Assembly (NCBI GenBank): GCA_002344005.1
Contig: DDTD01000070.1
Location: 14,817-78,816 of the forward strand
DNA length: 64,000 bases
Source of the DNA: Ignavibacteria bacterium UBA2373
GTDB taxonomy: Bacteria; Bacteroidota; Ignavibacteria; Kapaibacteriales; UBA961
Direction: 5' to 3'
The notes under the pieces: generated by a model
The model's database searches: none
What the model was told of the DNA's origin: nothing
What the model saw: the letters and a program-made list of their open reading frames with translations, nothing else
In this document: positions 35,441-43,983 of the stretch, piece after piece
How the letters are laid out: the number at the start of each line of letters is the position of its first letter
How positions within the stretch are numbered: position 1 is the stretch's first letter
Translations under genes and position numbers: made by a program

Positions 35441-36607
35441 TTACAAAATTGTTGATAGCTGTGACAAGCGTTCTGCTGCTTTATGCAGAGTGTCATCTTG
35501 TTTGCAAAAGCAAAAACGTAAAAGTCGGTTTCCTATTTCGGGAGTATGATAAAAGGTTTCCGGTGGAATAGCTGCCACACCAAGTTCTGTTATCAACTTT
35601 TTAGCAAACATCGTGCTTGGCAATGTGGTCACGCCCGATATATCGCATAGAATAAAATAGCTTCCGGCAGGTTTTTGAGGTTGTAAGCCATATTGCTCCA
35701 ATACCGAGAAGAGATAATCACGTTTTTTTTGTAAATCAAGGGCGAATTCACGATACAATGTATCATCGGCACTTAAGCCCGCGGCGGCTGCATATTGAAA
35801 AGGAGTAGCACTGGCAAATACGACAAATTGATGAATGCTGCGTAGTGCTTTTTGAAATTCTGCCGACCCTATTGCCCAGCCGATTTTCCATCCTGTGGCG
35901 GTAAATGTTTTGCCCATACTGCTTATGCGCACTGTTTTGTCGGTCATTGACGCTAATTTTTGCATTGGTACATGGGTTATACCATCATAGACGCAATGCT
36001 CATAGACCTCATCACAAATGGCAATAGTATGATATTCATTGCATAATTCCGCAATAAATTGTAATTCCTGTAAAGAAAAAACCGTTCCTGTCGGATTATG
36101 GGGTGTATTGATAATTATTGCTTTTGTTTTGGGCGAAAATGCCTGCGCTAATTCCATTGGATTAAAGCTGAAATATGGTGCATGAAGTGTCACTGCAATG
36201 GGAATTCCGCCTGCCATACGAATAGCAGGACAATACGAATCATAATAGGGTTGAAATACGATGACCTCATCGCCGGGATTGATAATCGCTAATAATGAGC
36301 AAAATAATGCTTCTGTGGCACCGGAAGTAACGGTAATCTCATCATCGGGATCGAACGATAATCCATACCAATGTTCGGAATGACGGGCAATAGCATGGCG
36401 CAATATTCTTTCACCGCTGCCAATGGCATATTGATTTTTTCCTTGAACTATTGCTTCTATGGCGCTTTGTTTCATAAAATCCGGTGTGTCATAATCGGGG
36501 AAGCCCTGTCCTAAATTTACGGCATCATGCTTCCGTGCAAGCATACTGATTTCCGAGAATATGGATGTGCCCATGCCTTGGGTTCGTGAAGCAAAAGTAG
36601 GTTTCAT
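35441..36607 (-). CDS. PLP-dependent class I/II aminotransferase (YbdL/kynurenine-aminotransferase-like)
   Basis: A fold-type I aminotransferase of 388 residues, similar in motif pattern to methionine/kynurenine aminotransferases. Signatures are NLGQGFPDYDTPDF near the N-terminus, VTSGATEALFCSLLA, FQPYYDSY, NTPHNPTG, ICDEVYEHCVYDG, the PLP-lysine region SSMGKTFTATGWKIGW, and RLRFCF-like Arg near the end (NRLLRFCFCKQ). I chose the ATG at 36607 (MKPTFASRTQG); an in-frame start 54 bases upstream adds an aromatic tail not typical of the family. Substrate cannot be fixed from sequence. It is first in a unit with thioredoxin. Confidence 0.9.
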   Translation of the reverse strand: MKPTFASRTQGMGTSIFSEISMLARKHDAVNLGQGFPDYDTPDFMKQSAIEAIVQGKNQYAIGSGERILRHAIARHSEHWYGLSFDPDDEITVTSGATEALFCSLLAIINPGDEVIVFQPYYDSYCPAIRMAGGIPIAVTLHAPYFSFNPMELAQAFSPKTKAIIINTPHNPTGTVFSLQELQFIAELCNEYHTIAICDEVYEHCVYDGITHVPMQKLASMTDKTVRISSMGKTFTATGWKIGWAIGSAEFQKALRSIHQFVVFASATPFQYAAAAGLSADDTLYREFALDLQKKRDYLFSVLEQYGLQPQKPAGSYFILCDISGVTTLPSTMFAKKLITELGVAAIPPETFYHTPEIGNRLLRFCFCKQDDTLHKAAERLSQLSTIL

Positions 36608-37107
36608 AGTTATGTATGGAAAAAATGTCAAAAACCGGAACGAACAAAATTCAGATTGCAAATTACATATTTATGCAGAAATATATGCGGGAAGAGTGGT
36701 GTTTTTTTTGTTGATGTGATGTACACAGTGCCGAGTAAAAAATGATTTTATCTGCTGTATAGGTTTTGTATAGGTCGGTTTTTTGTAAGTCATTGACATA
36801 TATATATTCGACATCATACTTGTGCATATAATCGTATAACCGATAGCATTATACGTATGGTATAGATTTTATACGTATGGTATAGATTTTATATAGGTCG
36901 GTTTTTCAAGCAGTTGGAATACTTCCACTCAATGTGAAAAAAACTTTTGGCATTGTTTGGAGATATGAAGCAAAAAGTGTATTTTAGCACCCACAAAAAT
37001 GACCACGGCTCTTAGAGTGCCATTATACACGTCCGAAACTGTATAAATCCCGCGCTTTACCACCGTAGTTGTATTCATATTTTTCACATTTTTAAAGGAG
37101 TTCTTTT
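36608..37107. other. Gene-free divergent intergenic tract with short direct repeats
   Basis: 500 bases lie between divergent genes. Two perfect tandem 20-mers sit at 36851-36870 and 36871-36890 (core ATACGTATGGTATAG). The motif TATAGGTCGGTTTTT occurs at 36769-36783 and again, after TA, at 36892-36906, bracketing them. These may be operator sites for the gene at 37108. No RNA gene is recognised. Confidence 0.5.
36851..36890. repeat. Two perfect tandem 20-bp repeats
   Basis: Adjacent identical 20-mers beginning ATACGTATGG. They lie about 220 bases before the start of the Cys-rich secreted gene and include the palindrome ATACGTAT, so they could bind a dimeric regulator. Confidence 0.7.
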
Positions 37108-37110
37108 ATG
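37094..37110 (+). promoter_or_regulatory. Strong ribosome-binding site and ATG out of frame with the downstream gene
   Basis: AAAGGAG (37094-37100) sits 7 bases before an ATG at 37108-37110. As written, this ATG opens a 47-codon frame that crosses an 11-G run and stops at 37249-37251. One G fewer would fuse it to the Cys-rich protein frame and give an extended signal peptide. Confidence 0.7.
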
Positions 37111-37149
37111 AACACTTCAGTTCTTCCTTCTCGTACGCGCGAGAAACTC

Positions 37150-37160
37150 GGGGGGGGGGG
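37150..37160 (+). repeat. Poly-G tract (11 G), candidate phase-variation switch
   Basis: A homopolymer of 11 G lies 14 codons into the frame opened at 37108. Lengths of 7, 10 or 13 would put that start in frame with the secreted protein; 11 does not. Slippage at such tracts is an established on/off mechanism, but a sequencing or assembly error is the main alternative. Confidence 0.7.
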
Positions 37161-37177
37161 TAAACCTTCTCCGCAAT

Positions 37178-37747
37178 GTGAGCATATCTGTCATTATGCT
37201 CATTGCTCTTTTGTTGCCTTCACGTTCAATGGCACAACAAACATTATGTAATTCTTGTCCGCCGGACAATATTGGTATATGGCCCGGCTTGCCATGGATC
37301 AATCATGGATGTGTGGACTTTCCTATTACAGTGCAAGGAGTTACCTGTATGTGGCGTGTTTGCTATTGTTATCGTACTTCGGGCATTGTAAGCCCAAATG
37401 AGTTTACGGAAGTGTATATTTGTTCTGCACAAACATTAGTTCCCTGTGAGCTCGAACTCACACCAACGGACATGATAACAATAGGTGGTAGAGAACTATT
37501 AAGGCAGAATCCTGCCGGAAATCTTCCCTGTCCTCCCTGTCCGCCGGCACAAACAAATTATAGAGTATATTGGACAAGTTGCAAACATGAAACTACCGGT
37601 TTATTCTGTAATAGCTTGGATGCTTTATGCGGTGAAGAATTTAAGATTTGCTGCGATCCATTAACAGGTGCTCGCTATACACTGTTTACAGGTAATGTTC
37701 AGATAGGTGGTACTTGCCCGACCGGTTGCAAGCAAGAATGTCCATAA
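37178..37747 (+). CDS. Cys-rich secreted hypothetical protein, 5' end interrupted by poly-G frameshift
   Basis: The continuous frame runs from a GTG at 37178 (or ATG at 37196) for up to 189 residues. It opens with a hydrophobic segment SISVIMLIALLLPSRSMAQQ that looks like the core of a signal peptide. The mature part has about 20 cysteines in pairs (CNSCPP, CYCY, CPPCPP, KICCDP, TCPTGCKQECP) and no domain I know; disulfide-bonded surface or extracellular protein is inference. Neither GTG nor ATG has a ribosome-binding site. The only strong one belongs to the ATG at 37108, which is one base out of frame across the G-tract, so expression probably depends on tract length. It precedes the T9SS gene at 37818. 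Confidence 0.65.
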   Translation: MSISVIMLIALLLPSRSMAQQTLCNSCPPDNIGIWPGLPWINHGCVDFPITVQGVTCMWRVCYCYRTSGIVSPNEFTEVYICSAQTLVPCELELTPTDMITIGGRELLRQNPAGNLPCPPCPPAQTNYRVYWTSCKHETTGLFCNSLDALCGEEFKICCDPLTGARYTLFTGNVQIGGTCPTGCKQECP

Positions 37748-37817
37748 AAATACCTTTACTATTTATACCGTCATAATTGAAAATTATGACGGTAATTATT
37801 TTTTAATACAACACTAT

Positions 37818-40145
37818 ATGAAAAATGTACTTTATTCATGGTTTGCGGTGATTATATGTATATATTCTTCGCTGCAATTATCTGCGCAAGAGTTTTCTGA
37901 AAAAAATATCCTTTCAGATTTTACAACTTGTTGTGCAATAAATGATTCATGCTATTATGTAGGTGGTTTATACGGGGCATTATTACAAAGTACAGATTAT
38001 GGTAATTCATGGAATTCTATACATATACCTTACACGATTACCCATATAAAAACACTCGATTTTTTTGATAATAATCAAGGAATTCTTGGTGATGTTAATG
38101 GTAATATTGCCCTCACATTTGATGGAGGTAAAGAATGGGCAGTGCAAAAGATTGGTGATTCCACAATTCATGCAGTGCAATGGCTCAATGCACAATCCAT
38201 TATTGTACTGTCAGCCAATGGAAAACTCTATTATACTGAGAATAGTGGAAATACATGGAATACCGTATTTTCTATTTCAGGATTGCATTGTAATACTTTT
38301 TATACAACCAATGATGCTTGGTATATACTTGCGGACAAAGGTAAGATTTTTCGCAGTTCCAATAATGGCAAAGCATGGGATACAGTCATATCCGGTCCTG
38401 ACTATGCACAATTTCTTTCTATGAGCTTTATTAATGATAATGATGGAATAGCAATTGGTTATACGGCTACTATGGATTTCGACTCTAAGCCGGTTGTTAT
38501 AATGCAAACTAAGGATAATGGCAACACTTGGCAGAAAAGTCCTATTGCCGATGCAATAAAACAATATTATTATTCGACTGCTGCCAAAATTATTTATAGA
38601 AAAGACAGTAATAATGCGTTTATTTTGTTGAGTTCCAAATTTATTGCTCGCACTACTGATGCCGGTAATTCATGGAAACTTGATACCATTAAATTTTCAA
38701 ATGTATATAAAGGTAAATTTCATGTTACTTTTGGGTATGGTAATAGAGGACTTGATATAACAAAAAACGGTTATGGATTAGTCGTAGGAACGGATCATGG
38801 AATATTAACGACAACAGATTATGGATTAACATGGCGAGAAAGGAGTTATGCTGCACTATCTTCATCTTCGGGAAGTAGGTTTATATATCATATAGCTCGT
38901 CAAAACGGCACAACATTATTTATGGCTGGCGAAAGAGTTGGATTATTCGAATCACATAATAATGGGCAAACGTGGTTATACCGTTATCCTAATAAAGACA
39001 CTATTGGCAATGGTACAGGTAGTAATTTAACGTATATCCATTTTTCATCACCCAGTCATGGTTTTGCTGTGGGTGAACTATTTGCTTCTCCGGCATCGTT
39101 GAAACGTATTATTCTTCATACACAAGACGGTGGAAAAACATGGTGGAACAGAGGTACAATTTTTGCAAGTATAGGACATTTTATTTCCCCACAAACGGGA
39201 TTTCTTATTGGTGATTCTACATTGTACAAAACGACCGATGGTGGAAATACATGGAGTCAAAAACAATTACCGAACAATAATTATTCAAAGCTACATTTTT
39301 TTACGGAAGATGAAGGAATAGTATTATCAGTAAAAGTGGGTGTTCCAACAAAAGATACGATAAATTTTCCATTTAAATCAAAAACTGTTTTTTCTGTGCT
39401 ACGTACAAAGGACGGCTTTCAATCATGGGATACACTTTATACGGAAGCACGTCCCGACAGATCGGTTTCCTCAATGAAATGGATTGATAAAAGCACAGGA
39501 TTTATACTCGCCGGAAATCAGATATTACGGACAATAGATGGCGGAAATAAATGGGATGTGATACATAACTCTTCCATTAAAACACTAAGAAATATAGATT
39601 TTTTCCATGAGAAAGTCGGTATAGCTTTAGGTAATAATGATACGATATTAATAACAACCGATGGTGGAACAACATGGAATAAACAATATATATTTGTAGC
39701 TCCGCATTATTATTCATATATGAATGATTTTAAATTATCATACAGCAGGATATTTATTATAGATGATAGTCTTGCATTTTTATCAGGTAATCACCGTTTA
39801 ATGCGTATTATATTGCCGAAAGCATTGCGTAAAGTACAAACAGGCATAGCAGAAGGTGGTTCATATCATCCTAATTTATATATCAAAGTATTGCCCCATC
39901 CTTCACGCGGTGCCTCGCAATTGCATCTGTATGGTTTATATGTTGATAAAGCAGTCGTTCCGAAGCTGAGAATTTATAATATTTTCGGTTCTATGGTTGC
40001 CGATATATCGCAACAAGCAGCAATGTCGAGTAATGGTTCATTATCCACAATACCCGTGCCTGATAGTTTACCGACAGGAGTGTATATAGCTGAAATGATA
40101 GTTGGCAAATATTCGACATCCGTATCATTTATTGTAGAAAAATAA
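37818..40145 (+). CDS. T9SS-sorted BNR/YCF48-repeat beta-propeller protein
   Basis: 775 residues, started at the ATG at 37818 where the signal peptide begins (MKNVLYSWFAVIICIYSS...LSAQ); an in-frame extension upstream overlaps the preceding gene. About 13 Asp-box-like motifs of the form T-x-D-x-G-x-x-W (STDYGNSW, TQDGGKTW, TTDGGNTW) are spread along the protein and predict one or two sialidase/YCF48-type beta-propellers. The last about 85 residues are a T9SS type A sorting domain (LPHPSRGASQLHLYG ... LPTGVYIAEMIVG). It is cell-surface or secreted. YCF48-like repeats in this group are common in secreted proteins unrelated to photosystem assembly. Confidence 0.85.
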   Translation: MKNVLYSWFAVIICIYSSLQLSAQEFSEKNILSDFTTCCAINDSCYYVGGLYGALLQSTDYGNSWNSIHIPYTITHIKTLDFFDNNQGILGDVNGNIALTFDGGKEWAVQKIGDSTIHAVQWLNAQSIIVLSANGKLYYTENSGNTWNTVFSISGLHCNTFYTTNDAWYILADKGKIFRSSNNGKAWDTVISGPDYAQFLSMSFINDNDGIAIGYTATMDFDSKPVVIMQTKDNGNTWQKSPIADAIKQYYYSTAAKIIYRKDSNNAFILLSSKFIARTTDAGNSWKLDTIKFSNVYKGKFHVTFGYGNRGLDITKNGYGLVVGTDHGILTTTDYGLTWRERSYAALSSSSGSRFIYHIARQNGTTLFMAGERVGLFESHNNGQTWLYRYPNKDTIGNGTGSNLTYIHFSSPSHGFAVGELFASPASLKRIILHTQDGGKTWWNRGTIFASIGHFISPQTGFLIGDSTLYKTTDGGNTWSQKQLPNNNYSKLHFFTEDEGIVLSVKVGVPTKDTINFPFKSKTVFSVLRTKDGFQSWDTLYTEARPDRSVSSMKWIDKSTGFILAGNQILRTIDGGNKWDVIHNSSIKTLRNIDFFHEKVGIALGNNDTILITTDGGTTWNKQYIFVAPHYYSYMNDFKLSYSRIFIIDDSLAFLSGNHRLMRIILPKALRKVQTGIAEGGSYHPNLYIKVLPHPSRGASQLHLYGLYVDKAVVPKLRIYNIFGSMVADISQQAAMSSNGSLSTIPVPDSLPTGVYIAEMIVGKYSTSVSFIVEK

Positions 40146-40152
40146 AACCCAT

Positions 40153-40180
40153 CCACAAGGGCTTTTTCAAGCCCTTGTGG
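40153..40180. terminator. 12-bp hairpin between convergent genes, probable terminator
   Basis: Arms CCACAAGGGCTT (40153-40164) and AAGCCCTTGTGG (40169-40180) are perfectly paired around a 4-base loop. They lie 8 bases after the BNR-repeat gene. T-rich tails are modest on both strands, so it may serve the T9SS gene and the convergent dnaB. Confidence 0.7.
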
Positions 40181-40268
40181 GTTTATAATAAAGTATATTT
40201 GATGATAATGTTCGGATATGATGTGTTCGTATCAATGATGTAAGTACAAAAAATTGATTGATACAGTA

Positions 40269-41753
40269 TTAAAAAGCCACATCGTCATAGGAAGTATTGC
40301 CATAAGCGGGCGGTAAATCATGGCGAAGCGATAAATTTTCAAAACGTGCCAATTCTTTCAAAAAAGCAAGTCGCACTTCGCCTGTACTGCCATTTCTTTG
40401 TTTACCGATAATGATTTCTGCTGTTCCTTCGGTTGGTGCGCCATCATCATAAGTTGTAATGCCATAATATTCTCGTCTATTGACAAACATCACGACATCG
40501 GCATCCTGCTCAATAGAGCCGGATTCACGTAAATCGGAAAGCATGGGGGTTTTATCTGCACGAGCTTCAACACCCCGATTAAGCTGAGCCAAAGCAATAA
40601 TGGGAATATCTAATTCTTTGGCAATTTGTTTGAGCGAGCGTGAAATAATCGAAATTTCTCGTTCACGGCTTTCTGCTTTGGGCGATGACATAAGCTGCAA
40701 ATAATCCACGACCACCAATTGAATATTATGCTCTGCTTTTAATCGTCTGCATTTTGCTCTCATTTCCATAATGGAAAGCGATGGACTATCATCAATAAAA
40801 ATAGGCGATTCAGCCAAACGATTAATGGCATCGAGAATTTTGGGCATCATGTCTTGCGATAATTTACCGCCCCGAAATCGAGATAAATTAATTTGTGATT
40901 CGGCAGCAAGCAAACGCTGCATGAGTTGTGTTGCCGCCATCTCAAGCGAAAAAATAGCAACAGGTTGCTCATAGACAATAGCAGCATTGCGACATAAGGA
41001 TAATGCTAAAGCTGTTTTACCCATGGAAGGACGAGCAGCCAAGACAATAAAATCGGATTTTTGTAAACCGGAAAGCATTTCATCCAATTTGGTGAATCCC
41101 GTGGGTATGCCTGTGATACCGCTATGTTCGCCTTTATTTAACATCTCCGAGATGAAAGCAAAAGTCTTATGGGCAAGGTCATTCATGGTTAAAAAACCTC
41201 GCCGCAATCGTTTCTCGGCTATGTCGAAAATCTGTGCTTCGGCTTTATCAATTTCTTCTAAGGCATCGGTAGTATCATCATAACAGCGTGATAAAATTTC
41301 ACCTGCTGTGCTGATAAGTGAACGTTTGAGCCAGCGTTCTTGTACTATACGGCAATGATGCTCTATATTGGATGCCGTGGGCGAACTCATATTCAATTCG
41401 GTCAAATAAAATGAGCCGCCAACTTGTTCTAAAAGCCCGCGACGCCGCAATTCTTCGGAAAGAGTGAGTAAATCAATTTCCACCCGCCGTTCAAATAATC
41501 CCAGCATGGCTTCATAGATACGCTTATGGGAATCACGATAGAAATAATCGGATTGGATAATCTCGATGGCTTTGGCAACGGCTGCAGTATCCAACATCAT
41601 GGAACCCAAGACAGCCATCTCCGCTTCCAAAGAGTGGGGCGGCATTTTGCCTTGCTGTACGCTGATATCCGATGCTGTCTGTTTACCTTCAGCCGACTTT
41701 TTACGTGGTGCGGTAAGGGTATTGAACCACTTAGTGCCTTCTTCTTCGCGCAT
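40269..41753 (-). CDS. dnaB: Replicative DNA helicase
   Basis: A 494-residue hexameric DnaB helicase. The N-terminal primase-interacting domain is at about 35-140 (PPHSLEAEMAVLGSMMLD, FYRDSHKRIYEAM). The RecA-like domain has Walker A ARPSMGKTAL, H1a FSLEMAATQLMQRLL, and Walker B VVVDYLQLM, then ALAQLNRGVEARADKTP and SGSIEQDADVVMFVNR. I start at the ATG at 41753 (MREEEGTKWF); longer in-frame starts run into the upstream exonuclease gene. No intein is present. It lies 58 bases downstream of the exonuclease gene on the same strand. Confidence 0.95.
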   Translation of the reverse strand: MREEEGTKWFNTLTAPRKKSAEGKQTASDISVQQGKMPPHSLEAEMAVLGSMMLDTAAVAKAIEIIQSDYFYRDSHKRIYEAMLGLFERRVEIDLLTLSEELRRRGLLEQVGGSFYLTELNMSSPTASNIEHHCRIVQERWLKRSLISTAGEILSRCYDDTTDALEEIDKAEAQIFDIAEKRLRRGFLTMNDLAHKTFAFISEMLNKGEHSGITGIPTGFTKLDEMLSGLQKSDFIVLAARPSMGKTALALSLCRNAAIVYEQPVAIFSLEMAATQLMQRLLAAESQINLSRFRGGKLSQDMMPKILDAINRLAESPIFIDDSPSLSIMEMRAKCRRLKAEHNIQLVVVDYLQLMSSPKAESREREISIISRSLKQIAKELDIPIIALAQLNRGVEARADKTPMLSDLRESGSIEQDADVVMFVNRREYYGITTYDDGAPTEGTAEIIIGKQRNGSTGEVRLAFLKELARFENLSLRHDLPPAYGNTSYDDVAF

Positions 41754-41811
41754 AATACTGATGATGTTCCGATAAAGAAATAGTTTTGTACAAAAATAGG
41801 TATATGGAGGG

Positions 41812-42555
41812 TTATTGGCTAAATTTAAGATATTCAGCCCAGACACAATAGAGTTTCCATGTGGCTTGCACATCGCGCAAACAGTATTCTGCAATTTCCA
41901 TTAACTGCCCTTGTGCATAGAGTTCGCCCACTTTAGAGCCATCCACACCTTCGGATTTGGGTGAAGTAATGCCAAAAGCTTTTGTATAAAAATCGAAGTT
42001 ATAGCGTTTCATCGGACCATACGAAGAACGCTCATAAAATGTAAGCTCATCAATGAGGTCGGTGTGATTGCGATAGTTAAAGCGCGATCCTTCCATTAAG
42101 TTGCGCGAAGGATGAAGCCGTAACAAAGCGGAACGTAACATAATGAACGGCGAATCGAAGTTACGACCATTGAATGAAATCAAATGAGCGTTTTTGTATT
42201 TATCTAAAGCATTCCAAAATCGTTGAATAGCCGAGCGTTCATTGCAACATACTATCTTGATGCCACCCTCGTTTGTCGTCAATGGCACATAGTCGCCATC
42301 GGGTAGGGAGTCATCAGTAACGAATGCGCCGCGGAACACTTCCACAAGGTCATTATCCTTGGTTTCTTCAAAGATGATAAGCCCGACACATACTATTTTG
42401 GCAGTAAGAGGTGACAAAGCCATTTCCCCGATTTTTTTGTCTTTTTCTTCATCGGTTGTTGCTCCACGTACAAGATATTCACGCTGTGTTTCGTCAAAAT
42501 CTGCGTATGGCAAAGCTACCGTTTCAAAATCGAAAATGATATGGTGTTTACTCAT
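41812..42555 (-). CDS. Predicted 3'-5' exonuclease (PolB-like, DEDDy RNase H fold)
   Basis: A 247-residue protein of the DNA polymerase B exonuclease-like family. Acidic motifs fit the DEDD superfamily: Exo I IIFDFETVALP, Exo II ISFNGRNFDSPFI, and Exo III YCLRDVQATWKLY, with Tyr one turn before the last Asp (DEDDy-like). The ATG at 42555 follows GGAG. It is divergent from bamD with 97 bases between starts and upstream of dnaB, suggesting a DNA maintenance role. Confidence 0.87.
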   Translation of the reverse strand: MSKHHIIFDFETVALPYADFDETQREYLVRGATTDEEKDKKIGEMALSPLTAKIVCVGLIIFEETKDNDLVEVFRGAFVTDDSLPDGDYVPLTTNEGGIKIVCCNERSAIQRFWNALDKYKNAHLISFNGRNFDSPFIMLRSALLRLHPSRNLMEGSRFNYRNHTDLIDELTFYERSSYGPMKRYNFDFYTKAFGITSPKSEGVDGSKVGELYAQGQLMEIAEYCLRDVQATWKLYCVWAEYLKFSQ

Positions 42556-42605
42556 AAAAAACTCCGCTGAAAAAAGTGCGCAACCGTACATTGTCCTTAA
42601 AGCGG

Positions 42606-42613
42606 TAATTTTG
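42606..42613 (+). promoter_or_regulatory. Possible Bacteroidetes-type -7 element
   Basis: TAATTTTG matches TAnnTTTG and lies 39 bases before the bamD start in the divergent promoter gap. There is no clear -33 element, so confidence is low. Confidence 0.3.
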
Positions 42614-42652
42614 CACCGTATTTACAAAAAATTTTGTACAAATCTACTTCAG

Positions 42653-43408
42653 ATGATTCACATAGCACGATTGTTACTATTGCCATTGGCACTATTATGG
42701 GTAAGCAGCTTTATCGGTTGCGGCACCTCTTATGAACTTGATACCAAAGATCCGGCATCCATTTTCCGTGCAGCCATGATAGAACTCGAGGACGAGGATT
42801 GGCTTGAAAGTGAAAAACTCTTTGATCTTATTCGTCTGCAATATCCATCATCGCCTTATGCTGATGATGCACAATTTTACATTGGTGAATTACATTTTCG
42901 CAAAGGTGAGCATATTCTGGCATCATTCAATTTTGATATGGTGCGACGCAGCTATCCGATGAGTGAACTATCCCGTATTTCGCGCTATAAATCGGCTTTG
43001 TGTTATTATGAATTATCGCCGCCTTTTGATCGCGATCAAGATTATACAAAAAAAGCAATTCAGCATTTTGCAGAATATCAAGCATTGTATCCCGATGATT
43101 CTCTCTATATGGAATCAGGAAAAAAAATTGATGAATTGCGCAATAAACTTGCACGACGTGAATATGAAACTGCGGAAATTTATCGAAAATTATATACCAA
43201 TAAATCGGCTCTGGTGTATTATGATTTTGTGATTGAAGATTATCCCGACACAGAATATTATGAAGCAGCATTTGTTGGAAAAATCGAAGCACTTTCCGAT
43301 CTTAAACGCAAAGATGAATTAAGAGCAACAATAGAACAATATAATGCACGTATTCCCAAAGGTACGATGCGCGACCGCGTGATGAGTATTGCCAATTCTT
43401 TACCATAA
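42653..43408 (+). CDS. bamD: Outer membrane protein assembly factor BamD
   Basis: A 251-residue lipoprotein of the BAM complex, which inserts beta-barrel proteins into the outer membrane. A lipoprotein signal peptide ends in the lipobox FIGC (C23). The mature protein is a string of TPR-like helical repeats typical of BamD: RAAMIELEDEDWLESEKLFDLI, YPSSPYADDAQFYIGE, HFAEYQALYPDD, YYDFVIEDYPDTEYYEAA. I start at the ATG at 42653, where the signal begins; longer in-frame starts overlap the divergent exonuclease gene. The thioesterase gene follows after 16 bases. Confidence 0.9.
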   Translation: MIHIARLLLLPLALLWVSSFIGCGTSYELDTKDPASIFRAAMIELEDEDWLESEKLFDLIRLQYPSSPYADDAQFYIGELHFRKGEHILASFNFDMVRRSYPMSELSRISRYKSALCYYELSPPFDRDQDYTKKAIQHFAEYQALYPDDSLYMESGKKIDELRNKLARREYETAEIYRKLYTNKSALVYYDFVIEDYPDTEYYEAAFVGKIEALSDLKRKDELRATIEQYNARIPKGTMRDRVMSIANSLP

Positions 43409-43424
43409 TTTTTTTTTATTTTTT

Positions 43425-43928
43425 ATGAACACTCCGGTAACAAAAACTCCCGCTGAATCAGTGGTAAATATGACACATTTAGTTTTACCCAATGATACAA
43501 ATCAGCTTGGTAATTTACTTGGCGGTACGCTTATGCACTGGGTGGATATTGCAGCTGCTTTAGTAGCAATGCGCCATTCTGCTCGTGTATGTGTGACTGC
43601 TTCTGTGGATGAAATTAATTTTTTTGAACCTATTAAATTAGGCCACATGGTGCGTGTTCATGCTTCCATTAATCGTGCTTTTCGTACATCTATGGAAATT
43701 GGTGTGAAGGTATTTCGTGAAGATCCTATTCATGGTTCTGAGGCGCATACATCAACGGCATATCTTACTTTTGTTGCCATTGATCAATATGGAAAACCTA
43801 TGTCGGTGCCGCAAGTGGAGCCTGTAACGGACGATGATAAACGTCGTTATGAAGCGGCAGCATTACGTCGTGAACAACGTCTGAAAAATCGTGATATTAT
43901 GAATGCACTTCGGGAAAAAAAGGGGTAA
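43425..43928 (+). CDS. Acyl-CoA thioesterase (hotdog fold)
   Basis: A 167-residue cytosolic acyl-CoA hydrolase of the YciA/BFIT hotdog type. The signature helix region is NQLGNLLGGTLMHWVDIAAALVA, with the catalytic Asp in the HWVD segment, followed by VTASVDEINFFEPIKLGHMVRVHA. The charged C-terminal tail (ALRREQRLKNRD) is normal for the family. The ATG at 43425 lies 16 bases after bamD, so they may be co-transcribed. Confidence 0.92.
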   Translation: MNTPVTKTPAESVVNMTHLVLPNDTNQLGNLLGGTLMHWVDIAAALVAMRHSARVCVTASVDEINFFEPIKLGHMVRVHASINRAFRTSMEIGVKVFREDPIHGSEAHTSTAYLTFVAIDQYGKPMSVPQVEPVTDDDKRRYEAAALRREQRLKNRDIMNALREKKG

Positions 43929-43983
43929 TTTTTTTTACTGGAGGTTATTAAATAGGTATTTAACAAAGAATAGTTGAAGTACA

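Noticed and set aside
36793..36832. TTGACA ... TATAAT promoter upstream of the Cys-rich gene
   Set aside because: The spacer is 28 bases, too long for a sigma-70 promoter.
42359..42652. N-terminal extension of bamD
   Set aside because: It is antisense to the exonuclease gene and would hide the lipoprotein signal that begins at 42653.
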